From positions 1-64,000 of the forward strand of contig NZ_JANFDG010000024.1 of assembly GCF_024609765.1 (NCBI RefSeq): a stretch of DNA of 64,000 nt, given 5' to 3'. The DNA comes from Shinella pollutisoli. Lineage in GTDB: Bacteria > Pseudomonadota > Alphaproteobacteria > Rhizobiales > Rhizobiaceae. The notes under the pieces are model-generated. The model searched no databases and had not been told where the DNA came from. It was given only the letters and a program-made list of their open reading frames with translations. This document shows, one piece after another, positions 41,355 through 49,769 of this stretch. The position numbers and the translations under genes were made by a program. Within the stretch, counting starts at the first letter, position 1, and each line of letters begins with the position of its first letter.

Positions 41355-42115
41355 TCATGGAATTCAACGGCAAAGTCATCGTCGTGACCGGCGGAGCCAA
41401 GGGCATCGGCCGCTCCTGCGTGGAGCTGTTTGCGGCGCGCGGCGGCCAGGTCGTCTTCTCGGACATCGACACGGCAAGCGGCGAGGCGCTCGCCGGCGCG
41501 CTCGGGCCGTCGGTCGCCTTCCTGCGCGGCGACGTGCGCAGCCTTGCCGACATGCAGGCCATGGCCGCACTTGCCGAGACGCGCTTCGGCGGCCTGGACA
41601 TCATCGTCAACAATGCCGCCGTCGCCCTCAACGGCGCGATCGACGAGATCGACGAGGAGCGCTGGACCACCGTGATCGACACCAACCTCACCGGCTTCTG
41701 GCGAACCATGAAGGCCTGCGTGCCGCTGCTGCGCAAGCGCGGCGGCGGGGCGGTGGTCAACCTCTCCTCGGTCCAGGGCCTGATCGGCTTCCAGGGCTGG
41801 CCGGCCTATGCGGCGGCGAAGGGCGCGATCATATCGCTCACGCGGCAATGCGCCATCGACCTCGCCAAGGCGGGCATCCGCGTCAACGCGGTCGCGCCCG
41901 GCACGATCATGACCCCGATGAACGAGAAGATCTTCGAGGAGACCGACGACGCGGCGGCGCTGATCGACAGCTGGAACCGGGCGCATCCGATCGGCCGCTT
42001 CGGCCAGCCGGCGGAGGTCGCCGAACTCGTCGCCTTCCTCGCATCGGATCGGGCGAGCTTCATCACCGGCGAGATCGTACGCTGCGATGGCGGCCTCGCG
42101 ATCCGGGGCGAGTGA
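41351..42115 (+). CDS. Short-chain dehydrogenase/reductase (SDR)
   Basis: NAD(P)-dependent oxidoreductase of 254 residues. The Rossmann motif is TGGAKGIGRS, the structural motif NNAAV, and the catalytic serine, tyrosine and lysine lie in NLSSVQGLIGFQGWPAYAAA followed by K. The C-terminal ITGEIVRCDGGLAIRGE follows the classical SDR pattern. An aspartate after beta-strand 2 (FSDIDTASG) favours NAD. ATG 41351 overlaps the hydratase stop; an ATG at 41357 is possible too. It probably oxidises a hydroxyl in the pathway of the imported carbohydrate or acyl-CoA. Confidence 0.9.
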   Translation: MIMEFNGKVIVVTGGAKGIGRSCVELFAARGGQVVFSDIDTASGEALAGALGPSVAFLRGDVRSLADMQAMAALAETRFGGLDIIVNNAAVALNGAIDEIDEERWTTVIDTNLTGFWRTMKACVPLLRKRGGGAVVNLSSVQGLIGFQGWPAYAAAKGAIISLTRQCAIDLAKAGIRVNAVAPGTIMTPMNEKIFEETDDAAALIDSWNRAHPIGRFGQPAEVAELVAFLASDRASFITGEIVRCDGGLAIRGE

Positions 42116-43197
42116 TGCAGGACCTCATTTCCATGGAGACGGCCTGCGGCCTGTTGCGGTTCGACCCCGCGGTCGGCAACATCGCCCGGCTGCGCTTCCG
42201 CTGGGCGGGCCGCGCGATCGAGCCGCTCTATGCCGCGCCGTGGCGCGACGAGGCCGAGGCGCAGCACGACCCGGACCTTTCCCCCGCCGAGCGGCGGCTG
42301 GCGGGCGACTTCTTCTGCGCGCCCTTCGGCGCCGCCGTCGATCCCGGCGTGCCGGCCCATGGCTGGACCGCCAACAGCCCCTGGCGCCTCCGGGAGCATC
42401 GGCCCGGCCATATGCGTCTCGCCCTCGAACGTGCGGTCTCCGGCGCGCGGATCACGAAGAGCCTCGCCCTCGCCGGGGATGCGCCGCTGCTCTACCAGGA
42501 GCACCGGATCGACGGCGGGGACGGCATTCTGCCCGTCTCCCATCATCCGATGCTGCACCTTTCGGGCCGGGGGCGCTTCTTCACCTCGAAGAAGCGCGCC
42601 GTCCTCACGCCGGACGAGGTGTTCCAGCCGGGGCGCTCCCGTCTCGCCTATCCGGCGCGCGCGAGCGAACTTACGCGCGTGCCCGGCGCGGACGGCGCGC
42701 CGGTGGACCTGACGCATTGGCCGATCGGCACGCGCAACGAGGATTTCGTCACCCTGGTGGAGGCGCCCGGAGCGGCGCTCGGCTGGTCGGCGGTGATCCG
42801 CGAGGAGGAGGACGACATCGTCTTCTTCCTCAAGGACCCGGGCGTCCTGCCGGTCACCATGCTGTGGTTCTCGAACGGCGGGCGCGACCATGCGCCCTGG
42901 AGCGGGCGCGTTCTCGGCGTCACCGGCGTCGAGGATGGCTGCTGCGCCGGACCGGCCGGCGAGGCTGCGGCCCGGCGGGAAAACCCGGTCTCGGCCGAAG
43001 GCGTGGCGACGGGCCTGCCGCTTGCCGAAGGGCGCAGCCACGTCGTCCGCCACGTGACGGGCGCCGTGCCGCGCCCCGCGGGCTGGACGACGATCGCCGA
43101 CATAGCCGTCGCCGGGGACCGGCTGACGATCCTGGACGGGGCCGGGCGGCAAATGCTGCTGCCATGGCGCCGCGACTTCCTGAAAGGACATCCTTGA
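42115..43197 (+). CDS. Galactose-mutarotase-like fold protein of unknown function
   Basis: A 360-residue protein with no close textbook family. The sequence has beta-rich features of the galactose-mutarotase superfamily: repeated short segments, with SHHPMLHLSGRGRFFTS and TRNEDFVTLVEAPGAALGWS corresponding to the usual mid-protein strands. Histidines typical of aldose-epimerase sites are plausible (H143-H144 in ILPVSHHPM), but the family assignment is tentative. It sits inside the operon: TGATG overlap with the SDR gene and 1 base before the ATPase gene. A sugar-anomer or acid conversion role is likely but unproven. Confidence 0.6.
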   Translation: MQDLISMETACGLLRFDPAVGNIARLRFRWAGRAIEPLYAAPWRDEAEAQHDPDLSPAERRLAGDFFCAPFGAAVDPGVPAHGWTANSPWRLREHRPGHMRLALERAVSGARITKSLALAGDAPLLYQEHRIDGGDGILPVSHHPMLHLSGRGRFFTSKKRAVLTPDEVFQPGRSRLAYPARASELTRVPGADGAPVDLTHWPIGTRNEDFVTLVEAPGAALGWSAVIREEEDDIVFFLKDPGVLPVTMLWFSNGGRDHAPWSGRVLGVTGVEDGCCAGPAGEAAARRENPVSAEGVATGLPLAEGRSHVVRHVTGAVPRPAGWTTIADIAVAGDRLTILDGAGRQMLLPWRRDFLKGHP

Positions 43198-43198
43198 C

Positions 43199-44251
43199 AT
43201 GGCGACAATCGAGTTGCGCGGACTGACCAAGAGCTTCGGCGCCTATACCGCGCTCGGCGGTCTGGACCTCTCCATCGGCGACGGCGAATTTCTCGTCCTG
43301 CTCGGCCCCTCCGGCTGCGGCAAGTCGACCACCATGCGCATCGTCGCCGGTCTCGATGAACCGACGGCAGGCGAGATCCTGATCGGCGGGCGGCGCGTCA
43401 ACGACATCCCGGCGCGCGACCGCGATCTCGCCATGGTCTTCCAGAACTATGCGCTCTATCCGCACATGACCGTCGGCGAGAACATCGCCTATCCGCTGAA
43501 GATCCGCAAAGTCGCGCGGCCCGAGCGGGAGGCGCTGGTCCGCGCCGCGGCCGAGCGGGTGGACATGCTGCTTCTCCTGACCCGCCGCCCGGCCGAGCTT
43601 TCCGGCGGGCAGCGGCAGCGCGTGGCGCTCGCCCGCGCCATCGTCCGCCGCCCGCAGATCTTCCTGATGGACGAGCCGCTCTCTAACCTGGATGCGAAGC
43701 TGCGCACGGTGATGCGCGGCGAGCTGAAGAACCTGCAGCGCGACCTCGGCGTCACCACCATCTACGTGACCCACGACCAGGTCGAGGCGATGACGCTCGC
43801 CGACCGCATTGTCGTGCTGAACAAGGCGGTGATCCAGCAGATCGGCACGCCCGCGGAAATCTACGCGCGTCCCGCCAACACCTTCGTCGCCGGCTTCATC
43901 GGCTCGCCGCCGATGAACCTCCTGCCCGGCCGGCTGCAGGACGGCTGGTTCAGGAGCGCCGGCGGACGTTTCCCGCTGGCGCAGGCGGCGGGCGACGTGA
44001 CGCTCGGCGTGCGCCCGGAGCATGTCCGGCTGGCACCGGAAGGCGACGGCCATTTCTCGGGCACGGTCTTCTCGTGCGAGCTGCTCGGCGACTGCACGAT
44101 CCTGATGGTCAAGGCGGAGGATGCGCTGGTCGCCGCCAAGCTGCCGCCCGAGGCGGCGTTCGAGAGGGGCGCGCCCGTCAGCCTGCGCTTCGAGGAGGGG
44201 CGCATGCACCTTTTCGATGCGGCGAGCGGCGAGCGCCGGGGGGAAGCATGA
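43199..44251 (+). CDS. Sugar ABC transporter ATPase (MalK/UgpC family)
   Basis: ATPase of 350 residues with Walker A GPSGCGKST, Q-loop MVFQNYALYPHMTVGENIAY, signature LSGGQRQR, Walker B IFLMDEPLSNLDAKLR and switch YVTHDQVEAM. A C-terminal MalK-type regulatory TOBE/OB domain covers about residues 235-340 (TLGVRPEHVRLAP). The ATPase is placed after the enzymes rather than beside the permeases, as in many rhizobial CUT1 operons. It overlaps the next gene by 4 bases and presumably powers the importer encoded earlier in the operon. Confidence 0.92.
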   Translation: MATIELRGLTKSFGAYTALGGLDLSIGDGEFLVLLGPSGCGKSTTMRIVAGLDEPTAGEILIGGRRVNDIPARDRDLAMVFQNYALYPHMTVGENIAYPLKIRKVARPEREALVRAAAERVDMLLLLTRRPAELSGGQRQRVALARAIVRRPQIFLMDEPLSNLDAKLRTVMRGELKNLQRDLGVTTIYVTHDQVEAMTLADRIVVLNKAVIQQIGTPAEIYARPANTFVAGFIGSPPMNLLPGRLQDGWFRSAGGRFPLAQAAGDVTLGVRPEHVRLAPEGDGHFSGTVFSCELLGDCTILMVKAEDALVAAKLPPEAAFERGAPVSLRFEEGRMHLFDAASGERRGEA

Positions 44252-45111
44252 TGCCGGACCCCATTCTTTCGCCGGATCGCCTGCGCGTCTTCTTCGACGG
44301 GATCTGGAGCGAACCGCGGCTCAGCCATCCGGAAGGCGTCGCCGTCGGGCCGGACGGATGGATCTGGTGCGGCAACCAGGACGGCGAGATCTGCCGCATC
44401 GCGCCGGACGGCAGCCGCATCGAGCGCGTCGCCGGGACCGGCGGCTTCCTCCTCGGCCTCGCCTTCGACGGCGACCGGGCGCTCTATGCCTGCGACCTCA
44501 GGCACGCCGCCGTGTTCCGGCTGGACCTCGCCGCCGGCACGCTTGCACGGCTCCAGGCACCGGGCCTGCGCATCCCCAACTATCCCGTCGTCGACCGGCA
44601 ACGGGGCCGGCTTCTCGTCTCGGACAGCCACGATTCCGCGCGGCCCGGCCCGGGCATCTGGTCCTTCGACCTGTCGGGCGGGCAAGGGCGGCTCTGGTGC
44701 GGCGCCGACTTCGCCTTCGCCAACGGTCTCGCCATGCGGCCCGGCGAGGCGGCGCTCTATGTCTGCGAGACGTTCGCGCAGCGGGTATCGCGCATCGGGG
44801 TCGCCGACGACGGCAGCGCCGGCGCCATCACCCCGTTCGTCACCGGCCTGCCCGGCTATCCGGACGGCATTGCCTTCGACGCGGCGGGCAACCTGCTGGT
44901 CTCCCTCTACGAGCCCTCGCGCATCCTGCGCGTCGACGGCGCGGGGAGCGTGCGCGTGCTCGCCGAGGACCCGACGGCGCACGTGCTCTGCCATCCGACC
45001 AACGTCGCCTTCGACGGCACGCGGCTTTTCGCGGCCAATCTCGGCCGGTGGCATATCACCGTCATCGACTGCGACGTCGGGGCCCCGCCTCTCTGGAGGG
45101 CGACGGCATGA
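44248..45111 (+). CDS. SMP-30/gluconolactonase-like beta-propeller protein
   Basis: A 287-residue six-bladed-propeller enzyme of the SMP-30/gluconolaconase/LRE group. Segments such as HPEGVAVGPDGWIWCG and YPDGIAFDAAGNLLVSLYE are propeller repeats, and likely metal residues are E in HPEG, N in FANGLAM and D in YPDGIAFD. It starts ATGATG at 44248, overlapping the ATPase stop, and its TGA overlaps the next ATG. Such proteins hydrolyse sugar lactones; here it may open a lactone formed by the SDR. The first motif is less canonical than classic gluconolactonase. Confidence 0.8.
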   Translation: MMPDPILSPDRLRVFFDGIWSEPRLSHPEGVAVGPDGWIWCGNQDGEICRIAPDGSRIERVAGTGGFLLGLAFDGDRALYACDLRHAAVFRLDLAAGTLARLQAPGLRIPNYPVVDRQRGRLLVSDSHDSARPGPGIWSFDLSGGQGRLWCGADFAFANGLAMRPGEAALYVCETFAQRVSRIGVADDGSAGAITPFVTGLPGYPDGIAFDAAGNLLVSLYEPSRILRVDGAGSVRVLAEDPTAHVLCHPTNVAFDGTRLFAANLGRWHITVIDCDVGAPPLWRATA

Positions 45112-46244
45112 CCTTCGTCGGCCTGACCTGGGATCATCCCCGCGGCTACGATGCGCTCGCCGAGACGGCGCGGCGCGCGAACGCGGAGCGTGCGGAACCG
45201 CTGATCCACTGGAACAAGCAACCCCTCGAAGGCTTCGAGAGCGCGCCGATCCGCACGCTTGCGGAAGAAAACGACCTTCTGGTGATGGATCATCCGCATA
45301 TCGGCGAGGCCGTCGCGGAAGGCTGCTTCCTGCCGCTCGAGGACCTCTATTCCGCCGAACAGATCGAGGCCTGGCGGCGCGGCAGCGTCGGCCCCTCGGC
45401 CGAAAGCTATCGCTGGGACGGCCGGACCTGGGCCCTGCCGCTGGACGTCGCGACGCAGGTCATGGCGCGCCGTGCCGACCGCGTTCCCGCACCGCCCTCG
45501 AACTGGGACGAGGTGGTGGCGATCGCCAGGCGCCTGCCGGTGGCGCAATCGCTCGCCGGACCCCATGCCGTGCTGACGCTGATGTCGATGGTGGCGGGCG
45601 CCGGCGGCCGTGTCGGCGGGGCGGAATTCCTGTCCGATGCGAAGGGTGCGGCCGCGCTCGACATCATGCAGCGCCTCTACGCCCGCCGCCCGTCCGGCAG
45701 CGAGACGCTCAATCCCATCGGCCTGCTGGAGGCCATGGCGCGGGGCGGGGACGTCGCGCTCGTGCCGCTGGTCTTCGGCTATGTCACCTATGCCGCTGCG
45801 GGTCATGCGCCCCATGTGCTCGCATTCTCGGACACGATCCGCGCGGCGGAGGGCAGGGGCGGCGTGATCGGCGGCACCGGCATCGCCTTTTCCCGCCGCT
45901 GCCGGCCGACGGCGGAGCTGCTCGCCCATATCGCCTCGCTGCTGTCGGTGCCGACGCAGGTCGAAACGTTCCCCGCCTTCGGCGGCCAGCCGTCCGCGCG
46001 CGCCGCCTGGCAGGATGCGGCCGTCAACGATGCCTGGGGCGGCTTCTACCGCAACACGCTTACCACCGCGGAGACGGCGCTGCTGCGCCCGCGCTTCGAC
46101 GGCTACATCGCCTTCCAGACGGCCGCGGCGGAACGCATCCGCGCGGCGCTGGAGCGGCGGGAAGAACCGGAAACCACCCTTGCGATCCTCCGCACCCTCT
46201 GGCTGCGCGCGCGCCACGGGACGCGAGGACATCTCGATGACTGA
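45108..46244 (+). CDS. Extracellular-solute-binding-like protein without signal peptide
   Basis: A 378-residue protein that resembles family-1 sugar binding proteins: an early RGYDALAETARRANAE segment, LLVMDHPHIGEAVAEGCFLP, SNWDEVVAIARRLPVAQS, and the end IRAALERREEPETTLAI. However, it begins directly with MTFVGLTWDHPRGYDA and has no signal peptide, so it is predicted to be cytoplasmic. ATG 45108 overlaps the SMP-30 stop. It is a second binding-protein-like gene in one operon but cannot serve the transporter in the usual way. It might bind an intermediate, or might be a protein of new function. Confidence 0.75.
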   Translation: MTFVGLTWDHPRGYDALAETARRANAERAEPLIHWNKQPLEGFESAPIRTLAEENDLLVMDHPHIGEAVAEGCFLPLEDLYSAEQIEAWRRGSVGPSAESYRWDGRTWALPLDVATQVMARRADRVPAPPSNWDEVVAIARRLPVAQSLAGPHAVLTLMSMVAGAGGRVGGAEFLSDAKGAAALDIMQRLYARRPSGSETLNPIGLLEAMARGGDVALVPLVFGYVTYAAAGHAPHVLAFSDTIRAAEGRGGVIGGTGIAFSRRCRPTAELLAHIASLLSVPTQVETFPAFGGQPSARAAWQDAAVNDAWGGFYRNTLTTAETALLRPRFDGYIAFQTAAAERIRAALERREEPETTLAILRTLWLRARHGTRGHLDD

Positions 46245-46256
46245 AAGGCAGATCCC

Positions 46257-47486
46257 ATGACCGAGACCCAGACCTCCACCCCGGCCGCGCTGGAAGGCAT
46301 CCGCATCCTCGACTTCTCCCATCTCCTGCAGGGACCCTTCGCCACGCAGCTGCTGGCGGACATGGGGGCGGACGTCATCAAGATCGAGCGCCCCGGCAAG
46401 GGCGATCTTTTCCGCTCCCTCACCTTCCGCAACAAATGGGTGGGCGGCAGCGAGAGCCCGAATTTCCTCGCCTGGAACCGCAACAAGCGGTCGATCGCGC
46501 TGAACCTCAAGTCGCCGGAGGTGAAGGCCATCGTGATGGAGATGGCGAAGAGCGCCGACATCGTCGTCCAGAACTTCCGGCCCGGCGTGATGAAGGCCCT
46601 GGGCTACGGCTATGAGGATTTCCGCGCGGTCAATCCGCGCATCATCTACTGCTCCGGTTCCGGCTACGGCGAGGACGGCCCCTATGTCGACCGGCCCGGA
46701 CAGGACATGCTGGTGCAGGGCCTGACGGGGATCATGGCGGCGACGGGCCAGGCCGATGCGCCGCCGACGCCGGTCGGCGCGGGCTTCTCGGACCAGGTCG
46801 GCGCGATGAACATGGTCTACGGCATCCTCTCGGCGCTCTACTGGCGGGAGAAGTCGGGGCTCGGGCAGGAGGTCAGGGTGAACCTCCTTGCCGGCATGCT
46901 CGCCCACCAGAACCAGGAAATGGTCATGGCGCTGAACTTCAACGAGGATTTCCAGCGCCCCCGGTCGGGCATCGGCCATCCCGGCATGGATGCGCCGTTC
47001 GGGACCTACCCGACCAGGGACGGTTGGGTGACGATCGCCATGAGCCCCTACCGCACGCTCGTCGGCGTGCTCGGCAACGACGAGCTGCTCGTCTACGACG
47101 ATCCGGGGAAGCTTTTCGCGCAACGCGACGAGATCTGGCGCAGGCTGGCGGCGGAGACCGGAAAGTGGACGACGGCGGCGCTGCTGGAGGCCCTGCTCGC
47201 CGCCGACATCTGGTGCGGCGAGGTGAAGTCCCATCTCCAGGCGGCGGAGGACCCGCAGGTGCGCCACATGGAGCTGGTGACGAGCTACGAGCATCCGCGC
47301 GCCGGCACGGTCAAGGTGGTGGCGCCGGCCGTGCGCCACTCCGAGACACCCGCGACGATCCGCCGGCCCGCACCGCTGGTCGGCCAGCACACGCGCGAGA
47401 TCCTGCGCGAATTCGGCTATCCGGAAGACCAGGTCGACGCCTGGCTCGCCTCCGGGATCGCCTATGCGGAGGTGGTTCCCGAATAA
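46257..47486 (+). CDS. Class III (CaiB/BaiF-type) CoA-transferase
   Basis: A 409-residue family III CoA-transferase. GIRILDFSHLLQGPFATQLL and ADMGADVIKIERPGKGDLFR are the N-terminal landmarks, and catalytic D150 lies in RPGQDMLVQGLTG. The central SGIGHPGMDAPFGTYPTRDG region is family-typical. ATG 46257 follows AAGGCAGATCC. Members move CoA between carboxylic acids (formyl-CoA, carnitine, succinyl-CoA and others). Combined with the enoyl-CoA hydratase, this would activate and hydrate a sugar-derived or hydroxylated carboxylic acid. It is the final gene of the operon. Confidence 0.92.
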   Translation: MTETQTSTPAALEGIRILDFSHLLQGPFATQLLADMGADVIKIERPGKGDLFRSLTFRNKWVGGSESPNFLAWNRNKRSIALNLKSPEVKAIVMEMAKSADIVVQNFRPGVMKALGYGYEDFRAVNPRIIYCSGSGYGEDGPYVDRPGQDMLVQGLTGIMAATGQADAPPTPVGAGFSDQVGAMNMVYGILSALYWREKSGLGQEVRVNLLAGMLAHQNQEMVMALNFNEDFQRPRSGIGHPGMDAPFGTYPTRDGWVTIAMSPYRTLVGVLGNDELLVYDDPGKLFAQRDEIWRRLAAETGKWTTAALLEALLAADIWCGEVKSHLQAAEDPQVRHMELVTSYEHPRAGTVKVVAPAVRHSETPATIRRPAPLVGQHTREILREFGYPEDQVDAWLASGIAYAEVVPE

Positions 47487-47532
47487 CCCGGCCTCGATCG
47501 GAACTGGCCGGACGGCCTCATCCGGTAGATGC

Positions 47533-47548
47533 CCGGCCATGCGGCCGG
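47533..47548. terminator. Weak hairpin in convergent gap
   Basis: CCGGCC-ATGC-GGCCGG, a perfect 6-bp stem in the 81-base space between the CoA-transferase and LysR genes. It has no T-run and could be a weak bidirectional terminator. Confidence 0.35.
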
Positions 47549-47567
47549 TACCTCACTGAAGCTGCGG

Positions 47568-48479
47568 CTATCGGAACGATGCCTCGCCTTCCCGATGGCG
47601 CAGCGCCTCGATCAGCGCGGCAAGGGCCGGCGGATGCTGCCGCCGGTTGGGGTAGTAGAGGTGGTAGCCCTCGAAGGTCTTGCGCCGGTCGGAGAGCACC
47701 TCGACAAGGTCTCCGCCGGCGATGTGACCGGCCACGAAATCGAGCGGCAGGTAGGCGAGGCCGAAGCCGGCGAGGCAGGCCTGCCGCACCTGCAGGACGC
47801 TGGTGAAGACGAGCCTGCCTCCCGTCGTGACGCGCATGTCCTTCCCGCCCTTGCTGAAGGTCCAGGCGAAGAACTCGCCGTGAGTGGGCAGGCGCAGATT
47901 GATGCAGACGTGGTCCGACAGGTCTTGCGGCCGTCGCGGCGGCTTGCGTCCCGCAAAGCAGGATCGCGCGCCGACGACGACCATGGGTATGTCCGGCCCG
48001 ATGCGCAGCGCGATCATGTCCTTCGACACGAGCTTTCCGCGCCGCACGCCCGCATCGAAGCGCTCGCGGACAACGTCGGTGCGGCCGTAGTCCGTCACCA
48101 GCTCGACGTTGACCTCCGGATAGAGCGCCAGGAAGCGCTCCAGCGCCGGCCACAGCAGGCTGAGGATCGCATATTCGTCGGCCGACAGGCGGATCGTGCC
48201 GGACGGCCGCTCGCGCAGCGATCCGAGCCGGGCGAAGCCGCGGCCGATCTGTTCCAGAGCGGGCGCCACCTCCGACAGCAGCCGCTCGCCCGCCTCCGTC
48301 GGCGAGACGTTCCGCGTCGTGCGGTTGAGAAGGCGGATGCCCACCCGGTCTTCCAGATTGCGCACGGTCTGGCTCAGCGCGGACTGCGAAACGCCGAGCC
48401 GTGCGGCGGCGCGCGTGAAACTGCCCTCTTCCGCGACGGCGACGAATGCATTCAGGTCACGCAGATTCTCGTTCGGCAT
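47568..48479 (-). CDS. LysR-family transcriptional regulator
   Basis: A 303-residue LysR regulator: winged helix-turn-helix at residues 3-62 (LRDLNAFVAVAEEGSFTRAA, ARLGVSQSALSQTVRNLEDR), linker helix to about 85, and the effector domain at about 90-295. It is divergent from the alpha/beta hydrolase gene with a 99-base intergenic region containing TTGAACTGTCTAATCGAAAA-like half sites, the normal place for T-N11-A boxes. So it likely controls the hydrolase; the effector is unknown. Confidence 0.9.
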   Translation of the reverse strand: MPNENLRDLNAFVAVAEEGSFTRAAARLGVSQSALSQTVRNLEDRVGIRLLNRTTRNVSPTEAGERLLSEVAPALEQIGRGFARLGSLRERPSGTIRLSADEYAILSLLWPALERFLALYPEVNVELVTDYGRTDVVRERFDAGVRRGKLVSKDMIALRIGPDIPMVVVGARSCFAGRKPPRRPQDLSDHVCINLRLPTHGEFFAWTFSKGGKDMRVTTGGRLVFTSVLQVRQACLAGFGLAYLPLDFVAGHIAGGDLVEVLSDRRKTFEGYHLYYPNRRQHPPALAALIEALRHREGEASFR

Positions 48480-48578
48480 CCATAAGCCCTGCTAATCATG
48501 GCATCCCGATTGAACTGTCTAATCGAAAACCGGAGCGGGCGCTATCTTCGGGTTCACCGAATGGAAAGGAGACAGAAC

Positions 48579-49502
48579 ATGAAATCCGTGACCTTCAGGA
48601 ACAAGAGCTGGGACGTGGCCGCCGACCTGCACCTGCCCGCCGCCTTCGACGAGGCGAAAAAGTATCCGGCCATCGTGGTCGCGCATCCGATCAGCTCCTG
48701 CAAGGAGCAGACGGCCGCGATCTACGCGTCGAGGCTCGCCGCGCTCGGCTATGTCTGCCTCGCCTTCGACGCCTCCACGCAGGGGGCAAGCGGCGGTCCC
48801 GGCCGCTATCTGGAAGACCCGGCGGCGCGCATCGAGGATTTCCGCTGCGCGGCCGATTACCTCGTGACGCTGCCCTATGTCGACGAGAACCGCATCGGCG
48901 TGCTCGGCATCTGCGGGGGCGGCGGCTATGCGGTCAACGCGGCCATGACGGAGCGCCGCTTCAAGGCGGTCGGCACCATCGTCGGGGCGAATTACGGCCG
49001 GCTGTGCCGCGAGGGCGATCTCTCCGCCGGCGCGGCGATCAGGGCGCTCGAAGGCATCGGCGCGCAGCGCACGGCCGAGGCGCGCGGGGCGGAGACCGCC
49101 GTCACAACCTATATCCCGCAATCGAAGGAGCAGCTCGAATCCTACGGCATCGAGGATGTCGACGTGGTCGAGGCGGTGGACTACTACACGACGCCGCGCG
49201 GCCGGCAGCCGGGCTCGCCCAACAGGCTGAACGTCGTCAGCACCGGCGCGGCCTTCACCTTCGATGCCTTCCATCTGGCGGAGAAGCTGCTGACCCAGCC
49301 GCTGCAGATCGTCGTCGGCGGCGGGCAGGCGGGTGCCTTCGGCTCCTATCGCGACGGGTTCGAGCTGTTCAACAAGGCGGCCTCGAAGGTGAAGGACATC
49401 CTCGTCGTTCCCGGCGCCACGCACTACGACCTCTACGACAAGCCCGATTGCGTCGATCAGGCCGTCGACAGGCTCAGGGCGTTCTACGGCGAGAACCTGT
49501 GA
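48579..49502 (+). CDS. Alpha/beta hydrolase (YcjY/dienelactone-hydrolase-like) with cysteine nucleophile
   Basis: A 307-residue alpha/beta hydrolase; ATG 48579 follows AAAGGAGA. The nucleophile elbow GICGGGGYA has cysteine where serine is usual; dienelactone hydrolases also use cysteine. The catalytic histidine is in GATHYDLYD, and the acid is probably in the VVGGGQAGAF loop region or nearby. Residues 1-80 form the beta core (YPAIVVAHPISSCKEQ). It is divergent from a LysR regulator and ends in a good terminator, so it is a single-gene unit. A xenobiotic ester or lactone substrate is possible. Confidence 0.82.
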   Translation: MKSVTFRNKSWDVAADLHLPAAFDEAKKYPAIVVAHPISSCKEQTAAIYASRLAALGYVCLAFDASTQGASGGPGRYLEDPAARIEDFRCAADYLVTLPYVDENRIGVLGICGGGGYAVNAAMTERRFKAVGTIVGANYGRLCREGDLSAGAAIRALEGIGAQRTAEARGAETAVTTYIPQSKEQLESYGIEDVDVVEAVDYYTTPRGRQPGSPNRLNVVSTGAAFTFDAFHLAEKLLTQPLQIVVGGGQAGAFGSYRDGFELFNKAASKVKDILVVPGATHYDLYDKPDCVDQAVDRLRAFYGENL

Positions 49503-49539
49503 CCTGATCGACGTTCGTCTCCAAGTCTTAAGTCTTCCG

Positions 49540-49569
49540 GAACCCCTGCGCAGCAGCCCGCAGGGGTTC
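49540..49569 (+). terminator. Rho-independent terminator after the alpha/beta hydrolase
   Basis: GAACCCCTGCG, loop CAGCAGCC, CGCAGGGGTTC: a perfect 11-bp stem, then TTGGTGTTC. The U-run is interrupted, but stem strength and position 38 bases after the stop support termination. Confidence 0.8.
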
Positions 49570-49769
49570 TTGGTGTTCAATGCAAATAATGAACGCCGCA
49601 AGGCAGATGGCAGAAATCCATTTGCCACTTCGTTCGCATGCCGGCCTCGGTCGTTCGATCCCGATTGGCCTGGAGGGTCGGGGTCTTCTCAGGCAGCGGC
49701 CGGTATCGCTCGCTCACCTCTCCCTCGCTTCGCAGGCATGCCGGTCGGAAACGCGTGATGATCGGCCAC

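Noticed and set aside
44907-47540. An 877-codon minus-strand frame, the longest in the window
   Set aside because: Antisense to the SMP-30, binding-like and CoA-transferase genes; no family signature, and the opposite strand shows overlapping start and stop codons in a normal operon.
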